Shown piece after piece: positions 39,437-52,756 of a DNA stretch of 64,000 bases. This DNA is from Apis mellifera (taxonomy: Eukaryota > Arthropoda > Insecta > Hymenoptera > Apidae). How positions within the stretch are numbered: the first letter of the stretch is position 1; the number at the start of each line of letters is the position of its first letter. The stretch is taken from NCBI RefSeq assembly GCF_003254395.2, contig NC_037638.1, positions 7,985,001 to 8,049,000 of the forward strand, written 5' to 3'. The notes under the pieces were generated by a model. The model was given only the letters and a program-made list of their open reading frames with translations. It was not told where the DNA came from and searched no databases. The position numbers and the translations under genes were made by a program.

Positions 39437-41739
39437 TTGAATAATCTGTGTATCCTAATAATGATATTCTGTTTATAAAATGATATTTAAAGCCGTGCAG
39501 ATAAGGATACCCACGCTAAAAAAAGACTCGTTAAACATCGTATTCAGTAATAACAGAAGAAACGGGGAGAGCCTTTCGAGAATAGAATATGATTTTCAGA
39601 AATAAGAATTTGCGGAATGCGCATACATTTGAGAATAGTTGAATGGCCGTTGTAACATTTATAACTAAATATATATATAGATAATATTCTCAAGGAAGCC
39701 AATGAAGATAAATACGACACGATTTAAAAACTATTTCTTCGAATCATTGGAACTTAATAATCACACAAATTAAGAAAAATTATCAATGAAAAAGAGTCTC
39801 TTCTACTTGAACCAACTCCCAAACACAATGCAATGTTTCCATTAAAAATTACTGTTAATTAAAAAATTCTTAATCTTTCTTTTCACTGCCCACCAATTAT
39901 GTTAATGCAACTCGGAGAAATTACTTTTTCGGCTCGACGATTCAAAATCATCGAAATTATCTCCTTTCCTGGTAACCTGGACCATTTTACCACCGCCTCT
40001 ATGCAATAACCTCTTACAACCGACTTGTCGACGACCGAGTTCGATCTCGCGTCGATTGCATTACCGCATTACAATTTCGGAAAATAGATAATGATAGCGC
40101 TCGTTCGATACTGTAACGGCCCCTCGTTCGGGAAGTACGGTTGAATTTACTATGGGTTGCGCGCATCGATAGCGATCAGCCATTAGCACACAATTTCTCT
40201 CCGGCCGCATTAAAGCGGACGGGCGCGCGCGCGCGTTTACAGACAGCGAGGGAGGAGGAGGAGGTGGAGGAGGAGGAGGGTGGAAAGTGAAGAGAACGGT
40301 GGTCGAGCTAAGTTTAGAGATTGCGTATTTATGCGATATAAGGAGTTGTGTATTCGTGTAACGTTGCCAATTGGGATTCGTGGAACGGTTTAGGGAGAAT
40401 GGTTTGGCGGGAAAAGCGGAAATCTCGAGGCTGGAGAATGTCTCCGCGACACCGTTAATTCGTTTCTCAGATCTGTCTCTCGAGACTTTTTGAACACGAT
40501 GCTGCTGGCTTTAATATTATCAACCGGATGTTTTGGCGGGATATTTAGATTTCGGCGGGTTTCGTTGTAAACAAAACGGGTAATTGAACGCTCAATTAAA
40601 ACGCAGCGAGTGTAATTATACCGTACGCCTCGACGTACGTGCAACACGTTTCACGTACGATAATTGAGTCGAATGAATCGTGGCGCGTCAGGATCGACGC
40701 GTAGTGAAACGCAAAATTATCGTTGAAAGTTGCGTGGAAATGGACTCGCGTTATCGGAAGCTCGTTACACGCGAAATATGTTAATTAACGCGGAATCGGT
40801 TTTAACAGGAGGGAGGAAAAATTAGGAGAATTTTCGTAGTGTAATTTTTTGATCTCTCTCTTTCGCTTTTTCTTCCCCCTCCTCTCTCGCGAATTCCATC
40901 TGAAAATTATACATCTGGCATGAAATTATTCCGAATTGTTACGATTTTTAATTTATATATATATACATATAGGGAATTATTCGTTCGCGTTAAATTATTC
41001 ATGTTTCTGTGAAAACGAGTGTACTAGATTAAAATTAAGGATAACGTATGGTAGTAATGAAATTACTGCACTCAGGTAGAAAATTGCACGTTAATTCGCA
41101 TTCGCTCTTACGAGACATATGTTAAACCCGAGTTGAACAATGCAATCTTCTCAAGCATTTCTTCCACGCGTTGTTACGTAAATACGTTAATAACATAGTT
41201 TAACAAACCAATTAAAAATCTTTTAAATTGTACAAACGCTAGGTAATCATCATTACGAACTTCTATCTTTCAAGTGCATGTCAATTAATCTTGACATGTT
41301 GTTGATAGTAAACGAGTCCATATATTTTTTTTTTTTCAAACGTCCGACAATAAATTAAAGTAAACGTATATTTTTGTCGTTAAAATATTTCGAAATTTAC
41401 ATTTATATATTATGCAACGATATTATATAATTTAAATGCTTCTTAAAAGAAAAGGAAAAAAAAATAACCAATCTCTATATGTATCGATATTCTCTAGAAA
41501 TCATAACAACACGAATTTACACAGCAATATTTTTCTCTCTTTTTTTTTTTTACCAACAAAATTCCATTCAAAATATCCCAATAAATATCACAAATATACG
41601 ATTTACAAAAATTATCCTTCTCTAAGCATTAATAAACGCAACTTATCAATTAAACCATCAGATCTCGAACGTACCCTTCATCCTTCATAATTATTAAACT
41701 CGAACGTAGTAGAAAACGTAGAAAATATTTCGTTCTCTC
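38404..41739. other. Gene-free stretch with simple repeats
   Basis: I see no exon here. It holds (TTTC)n at about 39071-39096, (TA)n at 39395-39433, an alternating GC tract at 40223-40235 and a GGA-rich tract at about 40249-40281. A near-palindrome with 8-bp arms (catgtcaa/ttgacatg) is near 41276-41299. Confidence 0.5.
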
Positions 41740-42090
41740 TGCGCGTAAGAGGAGGAGAACGATCGCGTTCGAGAAAGAATACGCGTTCTGCTCGTAAAAG
41801 GCCAGCCTGAGGCTAGCAGGGTGCGGCACACGTCTTTCTCTCTCTCTTCCTCTCCCTCTCTCTCCCCCCGTGCTCGCTTACTTTTATGAATGAATGCAGT
41901 TCGAGTGGGTGTGCGTAGTTGTGACTGCGCCTCCGCGCTTCCCGCCGCCTCGGTGTGCGTGTTCCCTGCGTGTTGTTCCTTTCGTGTGTACGAGGTGCGT
42001 ACACGATGGAAGGCGACGATGATTCCGGCCCGGTTCCGTGGACGCCATCCTCGCTTTCTCTGCTCTTGCGTTGCTGTAACGCGTGACGGA
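41740..42090 (+). promoter_or_regulatory. Promoter-like patch ending in a short acidic ORF
   Basis: Low-stop, C+G-rich sequence with a CT tract (about 41831-41865) leads to ATG at 42006, which opens a 26-codon ORF (42006-42086) beginning MEGDDDSGPVPWTP. The start context is acacgATGG. The acidic start followed by Pro/Trp and Leu-rich residues is more coding-like than most short ORFs here, but no downstream exon or family is identified, and only a weak donor-like gtaacg (42076-42081) is present. Confidence 0.15.
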
Positions 42091-42675
42091 CAATCACGCC
42101 GAATTATATCGATATTATATTTATATTATATTTTGGGGAAAGCCTGAAAGTTGAAACGAGGAATAATATGCGATAATGAAAGAAAGAAGGAAGGAAAGGA
42201 AGAATCGCACGCTTTTTAGTTATTGGATTTAATAAACGACGGATGGAGGAACGAAAGAGAAGAGGGGAAAGCGTGTTTTATTAGCGACGAGCGGTGATTC
42301 CTTGTCCCCGCGGTGAGAGGTGTCTCCGGGAAAGGATCGCATCCTTCGCCGCCCTCGCGGCACGAGGAGAGCCGTCCACCCATCCTGTCGTAGGCTTGGA
42401 ACGAGCATCGTAAATCACCGTTGGACAAGCTTAAAAAGATCCTTTTAACTCGTTGGCTCGGACGTGTGGGCCCATCTCGCGGGATCGAGATCGGTCGAGT
42501 TTTCGTGCCTCGTTGCTTTCCACCCACCAGACGCACGTGCTTCGCGCCGCGGGTATAATATAACGGTGTGGACACACACCGTTCGTGGAAACACCGTTCG
42601 AACACCGTCTGTCTTTCACCACAAATATAGCGTTGTGTACGATCGTACATTTCCACGGGTGGGAAAAATCGAGTA

Positions 42676-42702
42676 GGGGGGGGGGGGGGGGGGGGGGGGG
42701 GG
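42676..42702 (+). repeat. 27-base poly-G run
   Basis: Twenty-seven consecutive G are followed by a purine-rich tail (agaggaaggaagag). It is by far the longest G run in an otherwise A+T-rich window and could fold into G-quadruplexes on this strand. Confidence 0.95.
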
Positions 42703-45148
42703 AGAGGAAGGAAGAGTTATTAATCGGGATCGATATTCCAATGACGATGAAATTTTCAAAAATTTCCAATATCTTTAAGCTTTTTTTGAGCAAGTTTAAG
42801 AATAAAATAAAGTGATATTCTTTTCTTCTTCTTTTTTCTTTTTTTGTTTGCCAGTCGGATTAATGTTTAAGTTGATTTGATCGAATAAATATGATTCCGA
42901 ATATTCTAAAGATTTTTATTCTAAATTGAATCTAAATTCAATTAGCTTCTTTTAATTTTGTTTAAAAAGCTAATATTGTTAATTTAGATTATTGCAATTC
43001 TTCGATTCTTAAAGCGTGGATTTATAATAAAAATTAAGAATGATCATTAATGTAATTGTTTGAAAAACTTTTTTCTTTTTCTCTTTCTTCTTCTTCTTTT
43101 TTTTTTTCGTATTAATTGAAAATAGTTACGAGTTGACTAAACGAATGAATAATTTATCAGGTAGGAAGATATTTTATTTCTTTAAAGTATCCGATAGCTT
43201 TGCGTAGCTCGGTCTCTCCGATTCTGATCTCGGTTAATTTCCATTCCTCTTTTACCTCGAAACGGCTGAAGGAAATCTAATCTTGGTGTAATTGAAAGTT
43301 AAGGTAACGCAAAGCAAAGCGGAGCGATTCATAATTCGATAATACGTAATAACAGTAAGTGGAACGGCGCTAAGATTCATAAGCAGTATTCAATGGATAC
43401 CACGTTTCATCTCCAAGATTTAAACTTTTTAACGAAGAAATTATCGAGTAAAGCTTAACATTTTCTTAACAGAATATTCCCCTCCCTCACCATACATATA
43501 TATTAACCATAATAAAAAGATTATTATTTTTATTTGTACATTTTCCATCGAATCAATCCCTCGTATAATATTTCTAAAAAAGTAATCAACAATTCCATAC
43601 CCTTCACATCCGAGAAAGTGGAATTCGAAAAAGTACGCAGCATTGAATGCACGAGAGAGAATCGTCGAGAATGCACGCGGTGGACAAGATAAATAGTCGC
43701 TGATCAATTAGCGCTTCAAGGATAAATAATGTATCGATGCGCGATTAGATCACGCGTCGCGTTAATTGGGCCGCTAATTAATCGAGGTCGATTACTTACC
43801 GCGAGAGTGAAACGACATTCGTCGAATCCCTTCTCACGATGCTCTTTAAAATCAATTATAACTCGTGTAATGGGTTTCCAATTTTTTCCTTACCGGAATG
43901 GTATCGATATTTTTCTTAACGCTTCTCTCCCTCCCTGTATGGAAGATAGAAATATTCTATTGCTTCGTTTCACGATAATTTTTCATTCGTGCTTTCGTTC
44001 GTACAATCGCAGCGATGCGTTGTTATTTTTAGAGCGAACAAAAAAATCGCAATGTAAACATATATCAAAAAAGAAAAGAGGAAAAGATTTACCGTGTACG
44101 GGTTGGTATAATGAAATCAAAATGAAACTGTACAGCGGTAAAGGTATAAAAAAGAAGAGGAAGAAGATGTATTAGAAAGACGGCCGCTTCCTTGCTCATG
44201 CCAACAGCGAAATTACTGTTTCTCTTTGTTCAACGAGACGGTTAATAATGCCTTCTTGCGGCACACCACCTTCTTTTCTCTCGGCAGATTGGCTTTGCTC
44301 CTCTCTCCGTCTCCCCCCCCTATCCCTCGCTTTTTATCCTTGCCTATCATCATTGTTTTGCCCGTCTGCCTCCCGACCGCTGTCTGCCACGTATCTTCCA
44401 GTAATTTGCGGGACTCTGGAATCCAGAAATTCCGTTCCAGATCGTAGACTGGCGCGAAGAATATCGCCGCGATTCCGCGCAAATTGTCTTGTTCCCGCGC
44501 TGATTTCTTCGTCATCCCCGCGGATCATTGTTCCTTCGTTCGTTCGTGTATGTGTGTGTCTTATGTTAAAGGGATTCTTCGTTTCCTGTTTCGATGTGGA
44601 GGTACGAAAAATATGACATCTCATCGCTTGTTTCGGAAACTTCGTGCATGCGAGCAACGTTTACTCTGTCATTGAACTTGGAACACGAATATTCTATAGC
44701 GGAACAAGACTAGACGCGACATTACGTAAAGTTCGAAGTTGGAGAAAAACTTCCAAGGTAAAAGTATTTTACTTTTCTTCGGTGATGTTACTTTTATACT
44801 TATATCTTTTTTCCCGACTCTCGAATTTCGCCATTTGATTGATTCAACTTCTAAAAAGTGTAAATTGACTCTCGTTATAGCGAGTTTTAAAAATAATTAT
44901 TCCGTATTCCAGAATATTAAGAAATATTCCTATCTCACCATTCTGGATCATTCTCTCATTCTTCCAACTTTATAATTTATAGAGTCGATCGCCTTCTTAG
45001 CAAATAACTTGATTAAATTTTTATCGCATTTCTTTTTGAATTCGCTCAGAGAATTCGTAATATATAATGATTCGCCATCGAGAAAAACGCGTTCCTACAT
45101 TTATTATTCTGAAATAAGTTGAACAAGTTTTCAATATTTCCGTCAACT

Positions 45149-45184
45149 GGCTCGTTCGAGCCAAACGCCTGCTGAACAGGCGTT
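45149..45184. repeat. Two adjacent perfect hairpins
   Basis: A ggctcg/cgagcc inverted repeat (45149-45162) is followed at once by aacgcctg/caggcgtt with a 5-base loop (45164-45184). The pair stands out by G+C content in A+T-rich sequence. Confidence 0.8.
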
Positions 45185-46107
45185 CAAGCCGTATAAATGT
45201 CCATCGAGCAGCGCAATGATCTAAGGAACATCGATATTGGCGAGCCAACTTCCGGGATTCTGATAGAGATACAATTCACGGGCCTTCGTGGCAGGCGTGG
45301 GCGTGGATACGCATAACTTCGTGAGAGCCTTTTGTCGGATAATCCTTTTAGTGTACGTGTGCAAACAAAGAAAGAGAGAGAGAGAGAAAGAGAGAATCGA
45401 AGCGTCGATCTTATCTGTTACATGTTGCGATTAATCCACGATCTGCACGATGCTTCCACGAATTTCTTATTATTTCTAATAACAAATCGTGTTGTCTTAT
45501 CATACGAGAGGGGGGCCCCTCGTTATTGACTAGCCAATTAATTTTTGAGAAGTGGTTAAATATTGGAATAAATTTTACGTCTTTTACGTTTAGCAACGGT
45601 TTCTATTGGAAAGAGATATTTTTGAATCCCTTTTTCACGATAGAATTTAAATAAAAAAAATTTTATAATCTCTACGATGTTGTAACTTGTGAAAATGTTT
45701 CTTTAAAACTCTCTTCCAAATTTCTTTTTCTAAGAATAAATTTCAAGATTTTAAGATCGAAGGTGAAAATGTTCTTTCAAGAAAAAAAGTGGAAAATAAT
45801 AAGTCGATATCGTTTAAATTTTTTTTTCCCTGAAACGCTTTCGAGGAGAAACAAGACAACAATCTGGTTTTCTCGAGGGGGAAGTTAAAAAATCCGGCAA
45901 TGAGAACAGCCTCATCTCATCAAGATATCGAAGTCAAAGGGGATCTTCATCTCTACGTTTGAAGCGGACCTAACATAAAGTTGCACTCTGTCGAGCATCT
46001 CGTCCAAGTCCGGTCCAATATTCAAAGTATACTTTCCAACGACAGTTCCAAGCCGGTTACTTCAAGGCTTTCATGCTAAAAGCGGCCTCTTCTCTCCCTG
46101 TCTCCTT

Positions 46108-46139
<32 letters not shown>

Positions 46140-49100
46140 TTCTTGTTTTTTCTTCTACTGGCCATCGGTACACCGCGATCTCTTCTCACCCTTTGATAAA
46201 ATAATGGGCGGAAGTGGTCCCACTGTCAGCCGCCTCCTTTTCATTTTGTTCCACTCGTCTTTTTCACAACGCGTCTTTCCATAAATATCACGATAATTGG
46301 TGTAAAATTTGGATTAAAAAATATATAAATCTTTTAAAAAAATTAAAGTGACGTAGAAAGAATAATATAAATGATGAAATTTTCGATAAAATTTTATATA
46401 TATATATGTGTGTATGTGTGCGTACACGTTTTTAAATAATTCAACAGTTCTCGATTTGCTCGCATCTTTAACAAGGCAAAGGCTGATAAGTGTGATAAGG
46501 CTGGGCGATAAAGTCGATAGGTGAACATATGTAGAATGGTTGTTGAAAAAGCTGATATCAGATGTACGGTGAACCGCTACCAGCATACCACAAGTCATAC
46601 ATCCTACGTTCCACCACGTATATATCATTTTGCTTCGACACCCATTTATGTGGGATTGGCATTGCTTTCCGCATATTAACTGCGGAAAATTCTAACTCGT
46701 CGATCGAAAAATAATTTTGCGAGGAAAATATTAGTAACGGCGAAAACGTGGTTAAAACTTTTTGCAAAGTCGTTCGTTTCTCTTTTCTAAGATTTTTCCT
46801 ATCTTAAACGTCATTGGAAATACGAATATAAAAAATTATTGTAAAACCGTTAGAATTAAATTAAAAGAAAAATTACATTTTCAAGCGTTTGAAAGTAATG
46901 AAAAGTTTTATCCGTTTTTTTTTCTTTCTATTCTTAACGCGCAAAGTCTTTATAGAGATACGTTTTTTTTTTATAAGATAATCGATGCCAAGCGAGACAA
47001 AAGGTTTGAAACGATTTAGTTCCTTTCTAGACAATGGTTAAATGTTTGTGATGGACTCGTGATGAGAGGTGTATGGTTAATTTATGCATTCACGAAGCGC
47101 AACACTTTTCCTATCGTTGTATCTAGGGTCTGTCGATCAACATTGAAAACTATGCAAGGTGAAACTGGAATACACGATTATAGCACGTTGCACAAGTTAA
47201 AATATATACATTTCGGCAACAGGTTTTTTACTATAATATACGACACAGTTTGAAGGAAGAATTTTTGATATTAATTTAATCAGACTGTTGGCATTGAACG
47301 AATCTCTTCTCAAGTTCACACATATCATATCATATATTTCGAGGGATTGTACAATGAAAAGAGCAATGTAGCAAGAATTCGATGCAATTTCGTGGCAAAT
47401 TAATATTAATATTTTGAAAAATAGAAAATTTTGAAATTATTCCAACATGGTATCCTTTTTGCGATAATTCTTCTTTTTTTTTTTAGAATCGCGTATTTTC
47501 ATATTATTCTAGAACAAAGAATAATGCATATTAATTACACGTACGTTTAATAAAGTTTAACTCTCCTCTTTTTCTTCTGCTTTACGAATTTTCTAAAGAA
47601 TTCCTTTTAACAAAACGTTGAAACGTCATGATATTTCCATTCCCTTTTTTATTAACCTTTTATTCTCCGACGCGCATAACAGCCGTTTGAATAAATACAA
47701 AACCAACTGTTGGAAAATTTTGTTTCTTTTTTTATTCTGCCATCCATTGTCATCCGCGCTCGATAATATCCAATAATCTCACCGGTTTCTGACCAAACGT
47801 TGTATTACACGCTCGAACGTAACAAGTACATTATTTTCCTTTCCACGATTAATATTGATCAGATTTTTCATCGATCGAGGCCAATTTATATTTCTCTTAT
47901 CTTCGAATTTTTAAAACTCGTATCAAAAATATTTTACGAACAAAGGAAAACCAATAGAAAAAAAAGAGAAAGAAAAAACGAGATCACACTCCTCGTTTTA
48001 AATATCGATGTTACGTTATACAAGCTCCTCCACAATATCACCACAATGAACTACGTTCAGGCAATCTAACGTACAACGAAGCCTCCAACTCCCCCCCGAA
48101 TCAACTCTGGAAGCAATCCCTTGCTCCTTATTACACTTCCACGAACTTTGTGCAACCTCCGTAGATATATCACCACCACAACCGACTCGCACCTTCGTTA
48201 TTACAATTCGGATAGCAGCGTCTAAATTCGGTCGTTCGACCTTTTCGATCGGCCGAATGCGATCGTGCATGCGACAAATAGGCAGCAGAGGCCGTGGAAG
48301 AGGTCGACCTCGTCTCGCTTCAACCCGTCATCTTCGAAGCTCTTCTGATCTTTGGTCTCGGAATGGGTCCTCCTCGTGTACACCTGTGCTGTGATCCGGA
48401 GGAAAGGGAGAAATAACGGTTCACGCGCATGGACCAAGTCGCATCTGCGTGTATCGTGTAAGGGATGATTGTATTATTAATTGGAAACGAGAAGTAGTAC
48501 AAAGATATTTCGAAATTTGTTATTATCATGCTTGAATTAATACAATAGGTAGTGATAGTTTTTATATTAATATCACTTTGAGGAGGTGAAATCAACCCTT
48601 AGAGTTTTTTTTAAATGCAAGGGAAATTTCAAACTGTAAAATATTCAAATTTTAATGCTTCGATTCACTGTGTTGTGAAAAGTAGTTTTATAATAAAATG
48701 AGAAATAAGCTTGATTTTTCTCAAAGAGGTTTTTGTATGGAAAAATAAATTAGTTAACGTTATATAATCTATTATATTCTTGTATGCACAAATTTAAAAA
48801 ATAGATGAATTTTCTTGTAATACAAAGGACTAACGAAGTATCTAATAATTTAATATTTTATTGTAACTTTATATATAAATTATAAATATTCCGTACGACA
48901 AGTTTTTCCATTTTTCATTGAATCGTAGGTGCCTTTTATTATTCGTCGAGAACGTTAACGAGATTCCATTTTTGAGCGAGTTCCGCGTCTTTGATGTTCG
49001 GCTTATCGAGCCGGCCCAACTATCGATTCGGTTCACGGTTTGCGTTTTGGATAGCCGCGAGTGATAGCGCAAGGTTCCAGTGTATTTTTATACGGTACGG

Positions 49101-50818
49101 TGATAAATCGAGAGAAGGTAATAACACGTGACAATTTGTTACAAAATTTCTTCTCTATCGCTCGTTCGATCGCAATTGAACCATAACAACGAACATAATT
49201 CCGCTCGTACGAGTAACAATTTTTTAATAACGCGGTGTAATATGGAAATAATAGAATGTCTCGTATCGCCATGCGTGAAGTCATGTTAGAGTAGAACGAG
49301 AAAATCAATACTGAATATGAATATTATACAAAATGATTTTCTTCATACCAATTTCTGAAAAGTGTAACTTTTTAACAGATTCGCGTTGAAAAAATTAAAA
49401 AACACACTTTCATTTCTCTTATTAGAAATTACTAATAGCAGTCAAAAAACGTGTCTTGTTTTACGTTGAATCGATTTTTATAATTAATAACAAGAAATAG
49501 GAAAAAGAAAAACGATAAGCAATTGAAAACAATCTTATTAATTTCCTTACAAATTCCTCGCAAAATAATCCTTGAGAGAGAAATCCAATAGTTCTTGATG
49601 AGTTGCATTGCGCGAAAAGTATGTAATTATAGGATTGGGAAAAAAGTTGTCGAAATCGGCCGATGTATCGATTCTCAACTACACCTTGCCCGCCCCGTGA
49701 AACATTGTGGCGGAGGAGGGGGGAAGGGGCGAAAGCAGTGAAAGAAATTACGAACTATTATCGGCGGCGGTTCATTGAGAAAAATTGGTTTGTATTGGGA
49801 ATTGCGGGAAGGGGATCCGTATCGTGGCTCGTTAGAAGCTCCGCATTCAGGGCCGAGTTTACGGCGCATCGAGGTTTACGAACTCTCGATGCCGTGGTTT
49901 CAGAGACGAGAAACTTTTCAGTTTCTCGTCTGTGTCGGTGCATCGATGGCACCGAAACACGAACGCGGCGTTTCGTCGCCGTGTCCCTCCTGATTCTTAC
50001 GACGACAAATATTTCCTAATTTTCTTCCAACTTTTCTCCCCCTCGCACGTGGACGAATTCAAAACGCGAATGGAAAAAGAGAAACGTTGCGCGGAATGAT
50101 AAAAAAGAAAAGAAACTCTTGTTACTTTTTATTTTCCCTTGGATTCTCTGGATTTTCTCCAGATTATCGTGCAACGTTTCTATTTCATTCGTAAATTCCT
50201 CATCTTTGGCTAAATTATTATTTAAATCGAGCATCATTCGAACACGAACGATATCAAATAAACTTGAAGGAGAGATATACGTCGAATGAAATTTATCGCA
50301 ACGCATTCGTATCCCGATCGATCGATTCAACGTACTAAAACCCATTCCCAAAACAAAGTGGAGAACCTTCCCCCAACGAAAGGGAAAAAAAGAGAATCGA
50401 TCGAATACGCGCATAACCGGACAACCAACAGCAGAACTGCGAGATCAGGTGCAAAAATGGCGGAAAGCGATCGAGGTCTGTGGGCCAGGAACGGTGAGAC
50501 GAAGCGTGGAAAAGTGTCGGTCGGCCGGGCGAAAATTTCGTGGACGATAGACGATAGTGTTAGAGGACGTTTAGAGGAGGGGGAGGGGGCCAACGAGCAT
50601 ACGGCATATCCGTGCCGTAACACGGTGGATCGAAGGATCTCGAGGAAGGCATTGGTGGCGGCCCAGAAAAGCCTCGTTGGCTGTTGTAGGAAGCGCAGAC
50701 CGAGCATACCAGCCAGTCTGGCCGCCTGGCTGGCTGGCTGGCCAGCCGGTCGATCAATATTGCCATGGCTACGACGTGCAACGTGGAGGAGAAAGAAGAG
50801 AGGAGGCGAGTAGGTGGC

Positions 50819-50820
<2 letters not shown>

Positions 50821-50888
<68 letters not shown>
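50821..50888 (+). repeat. Compound (CTGG)9-(GA)15 microsatellite
   Basis: Nine perfect CTGG units (50821-50856) are followed after TT by fifteen GA units (50859-50888). A shorter ggctggctggctgg tract precedes it near 50725-50745. Confidence 0.95.
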
Positions 50889-50891
<3 letters not shown>

Positions 50892-51061
50892 GTGGAGAGG
50901 GATGGTTGCTCATATTCCGGTTACACACGAGAGAGGGTTGAGAACCAGGTCTGATTCCAGAGCGGCAGAACGCCGGTTCAGACTGGAGGGGGGAGGGGTG
51001 GTCGATGGATGGCGCGGTGGAGGGTGTGCACACTACTGGGCCGGGATGTACGGAGGTTACA

Positions 51062-51091
51062 ACGTAGTAGTAGAAATACGTACTACTACGT
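51062..51091. repeat. Perfect 11-bp hairpin
   Basis: Arms acgtagtagta (51062-51072) and tactactacgt (51081-51091) are separated by 8 bases. It lies in the G+C-rich island at 49.6-51.3 kb. Confidence 0.85.
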
Positions 51092-51820
51092 CACGAGACC
51101 TACACCTTGCCCCACCAACCCAGCCAGCCACCACCGAACCGTTCTACTCGAGCGATTCATGACGACGTAGAAACTGCTCCGCTTCTCTCGCTCACCGGCG
51201 GCGACGCGGCCGGCTACGTTGCAAAGAAACGCTGACACGACGGCCCCGGCCTTTCTTCTGTCTCCTCGCTTCCTCGAAACCCGATCGCGGGGACACGTTT
51301 CACGAGTGGCAATTCCGCAAGCTTGTTCAAACACGCGGGGGCCGGGGGACGTGCCCTCGCGCCTCTCCCCATCGCGCTACCCTCTATTTGCCCAATTTTT
51401 CCAGAATCGTATAAAGCCCGCCTCTATGATCGCGCCAATAATCGGGAATTCTTTCGTTTCCTTGATTTTCCTTCATTTTTTCCCGTCCCTTCGAGTTTGG
51501 AGAAATTTGGAAATTCGGATTTGGATCAAAATATATTTAGAAACGTGAACATCGTTGAAAAGAGTTGTCCACGTTGAGATAATTTGAGATTGGAAGAGAA
51601 GGGAGAGGAATATTAAAGGAACGAATCGAATATGAAAATTTCTACCTTCTGCAATTTGTAACTCGTTTTTTTTAATGGTTGTACGGGTTTCAAGAGCAAC
51701 TTCGTTAAATATTATTTATCGTTTCAATTTGGCCGCCGGTTGTAAATGTATCACGTTTATAGCTTTCTAGAGAGGCAAAGAAAGCGAGAAAGAGTGTATA
51801 GCGGGCACGGTGTATCGAGT

Positions 51821-51832
51821 TGCGCACGCGCA
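51821..51832 (+). promoter_or_regulatory. NRF1/Ewg-type palindromic site
   Basis: TGCGCACGCGCA is an exact match to YGCGCAYGCGCR. It lies in a CpG-rich patch about 0.5 kb beyond the G+C-rich island, in sequence that is otherwise without recognisable genes. An ORF at 51810-52097 starts beside it but has no known domain. Confidence 0.35.
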
Positions 51833-52756
51833 CAACGCGATTCTTCCAGCCACGATAATATTTCGCTACTTTGCGGCGAATAAAATTGCAACAGCCTCTC
51901 CTTTATACCTTTTACGCCTTTTAAAGTTTGAGGCAACCGTAACTCGCGCGACACGTACACGCGGCTATTTTTCTTCTTTTCGCTTCCGCATAGGAGAAAT
52001 GAACGAGCTGGACGTAATCTATGCGATCTACCGAGATCCGATGATTCAACAACTATCGCATGATATATCGTTGCTGCAAGCGATACACTCAAGTTAGAAA
52101 CTAACCTCTTAGGTGGCGGTACCGATTCGTGCAGCACAATTATCTTCGTGCTAGCTATATCAATGCTGATAATCCAAGATTCTCAACATTGTGAATTTTT
52201 CACATAATAAAATTCTAAGCCCGATATGAATTATTTGTATCTAAAAATAAAGAATCTGTCTTTGGATTTAAAAAAATTTGTTTAAAATCTTTGAGAAATT
52301 TCTACTTCTAACTGTTACGGTTAGTGAAATTAGTTGTCTTTTATTAATACAGCTATATTCGACCAACTATGCGTATTTACATCATCGATTCGTCGGTCGA
52401 ACAACAATGTTGATTGCCGCATTGTCTTCCGGTGAATGCTCGTCGAAGAGCAGGAACGAAAGGGGAGCTTTTCGAAGCTAGATTCGCACTCGTGACTGAT
52501 ATCCATATTGCAACAATATAAAAGGGGAGAGACCTTAGTCGCACGCGGGCTGGCGTGCAAGAAATTCCTCTTTTCCGCTCCTTGTGTTTTGTAGATACGC
52601 GTGCACGATTGCTGTATGTCATGAATATTCCTCTCAAAAAGTGGTTCGATCGATAGAACCACACATTGTCGTTCGTACAATTGATAACTTGAAAAGAAAG
52701 ATTTTAAGGAATTTTCGTACATTGTATTACATTAATATCTGATCGAGTTTAAATTA

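Larger units (their letters stand above)
42087..49649. other. Gene-poor stretch with a 27-base G run
   Basis: This stretch contains C+G-rich patches at 42.3-42.6 and 44.2-44.6 kb with overlapping chance ORFs on both strands. It also has the G run at 42676-42702, a (TA)n tract at about 46115-46140 and an adjacent pair of perfect hairpins at 45149-45184. I recognise no gene. Confidence 0.5.
49650..51330. promoter_or_regulatory. Largest G+C-rich, CpG-rich island of the window
   Basis: The island carries several overlapping long ORFs on both strands (for example 50286-50813 +, 50677-51162 +, 50560-51033 -), a compound (CTGG)n-(GA)n microsatellite and an 11-bp perfect hairpin at 51062-51091. An AAAATGGCGGA string at about 50454-50464 resembles a YY1/Pho site. 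Read instead as a start, its ATG at 50457 would give MAESDRGLWARN before a donor-like gtgaga at 50494. The most economical reading is an unmethylated CpG-rich regulatory region or promoter; no gene is recognised. Confidence 0.25.

Noticed and set aside
50286..51162. Long ORFs on both strands in the G+C-rich island
   Set aside because: They include Leu-Ala-Gly-Trp and Gln-Pro-Ala-Ser runs that come directly from the CTGG repeat, and they overlap on both strands.
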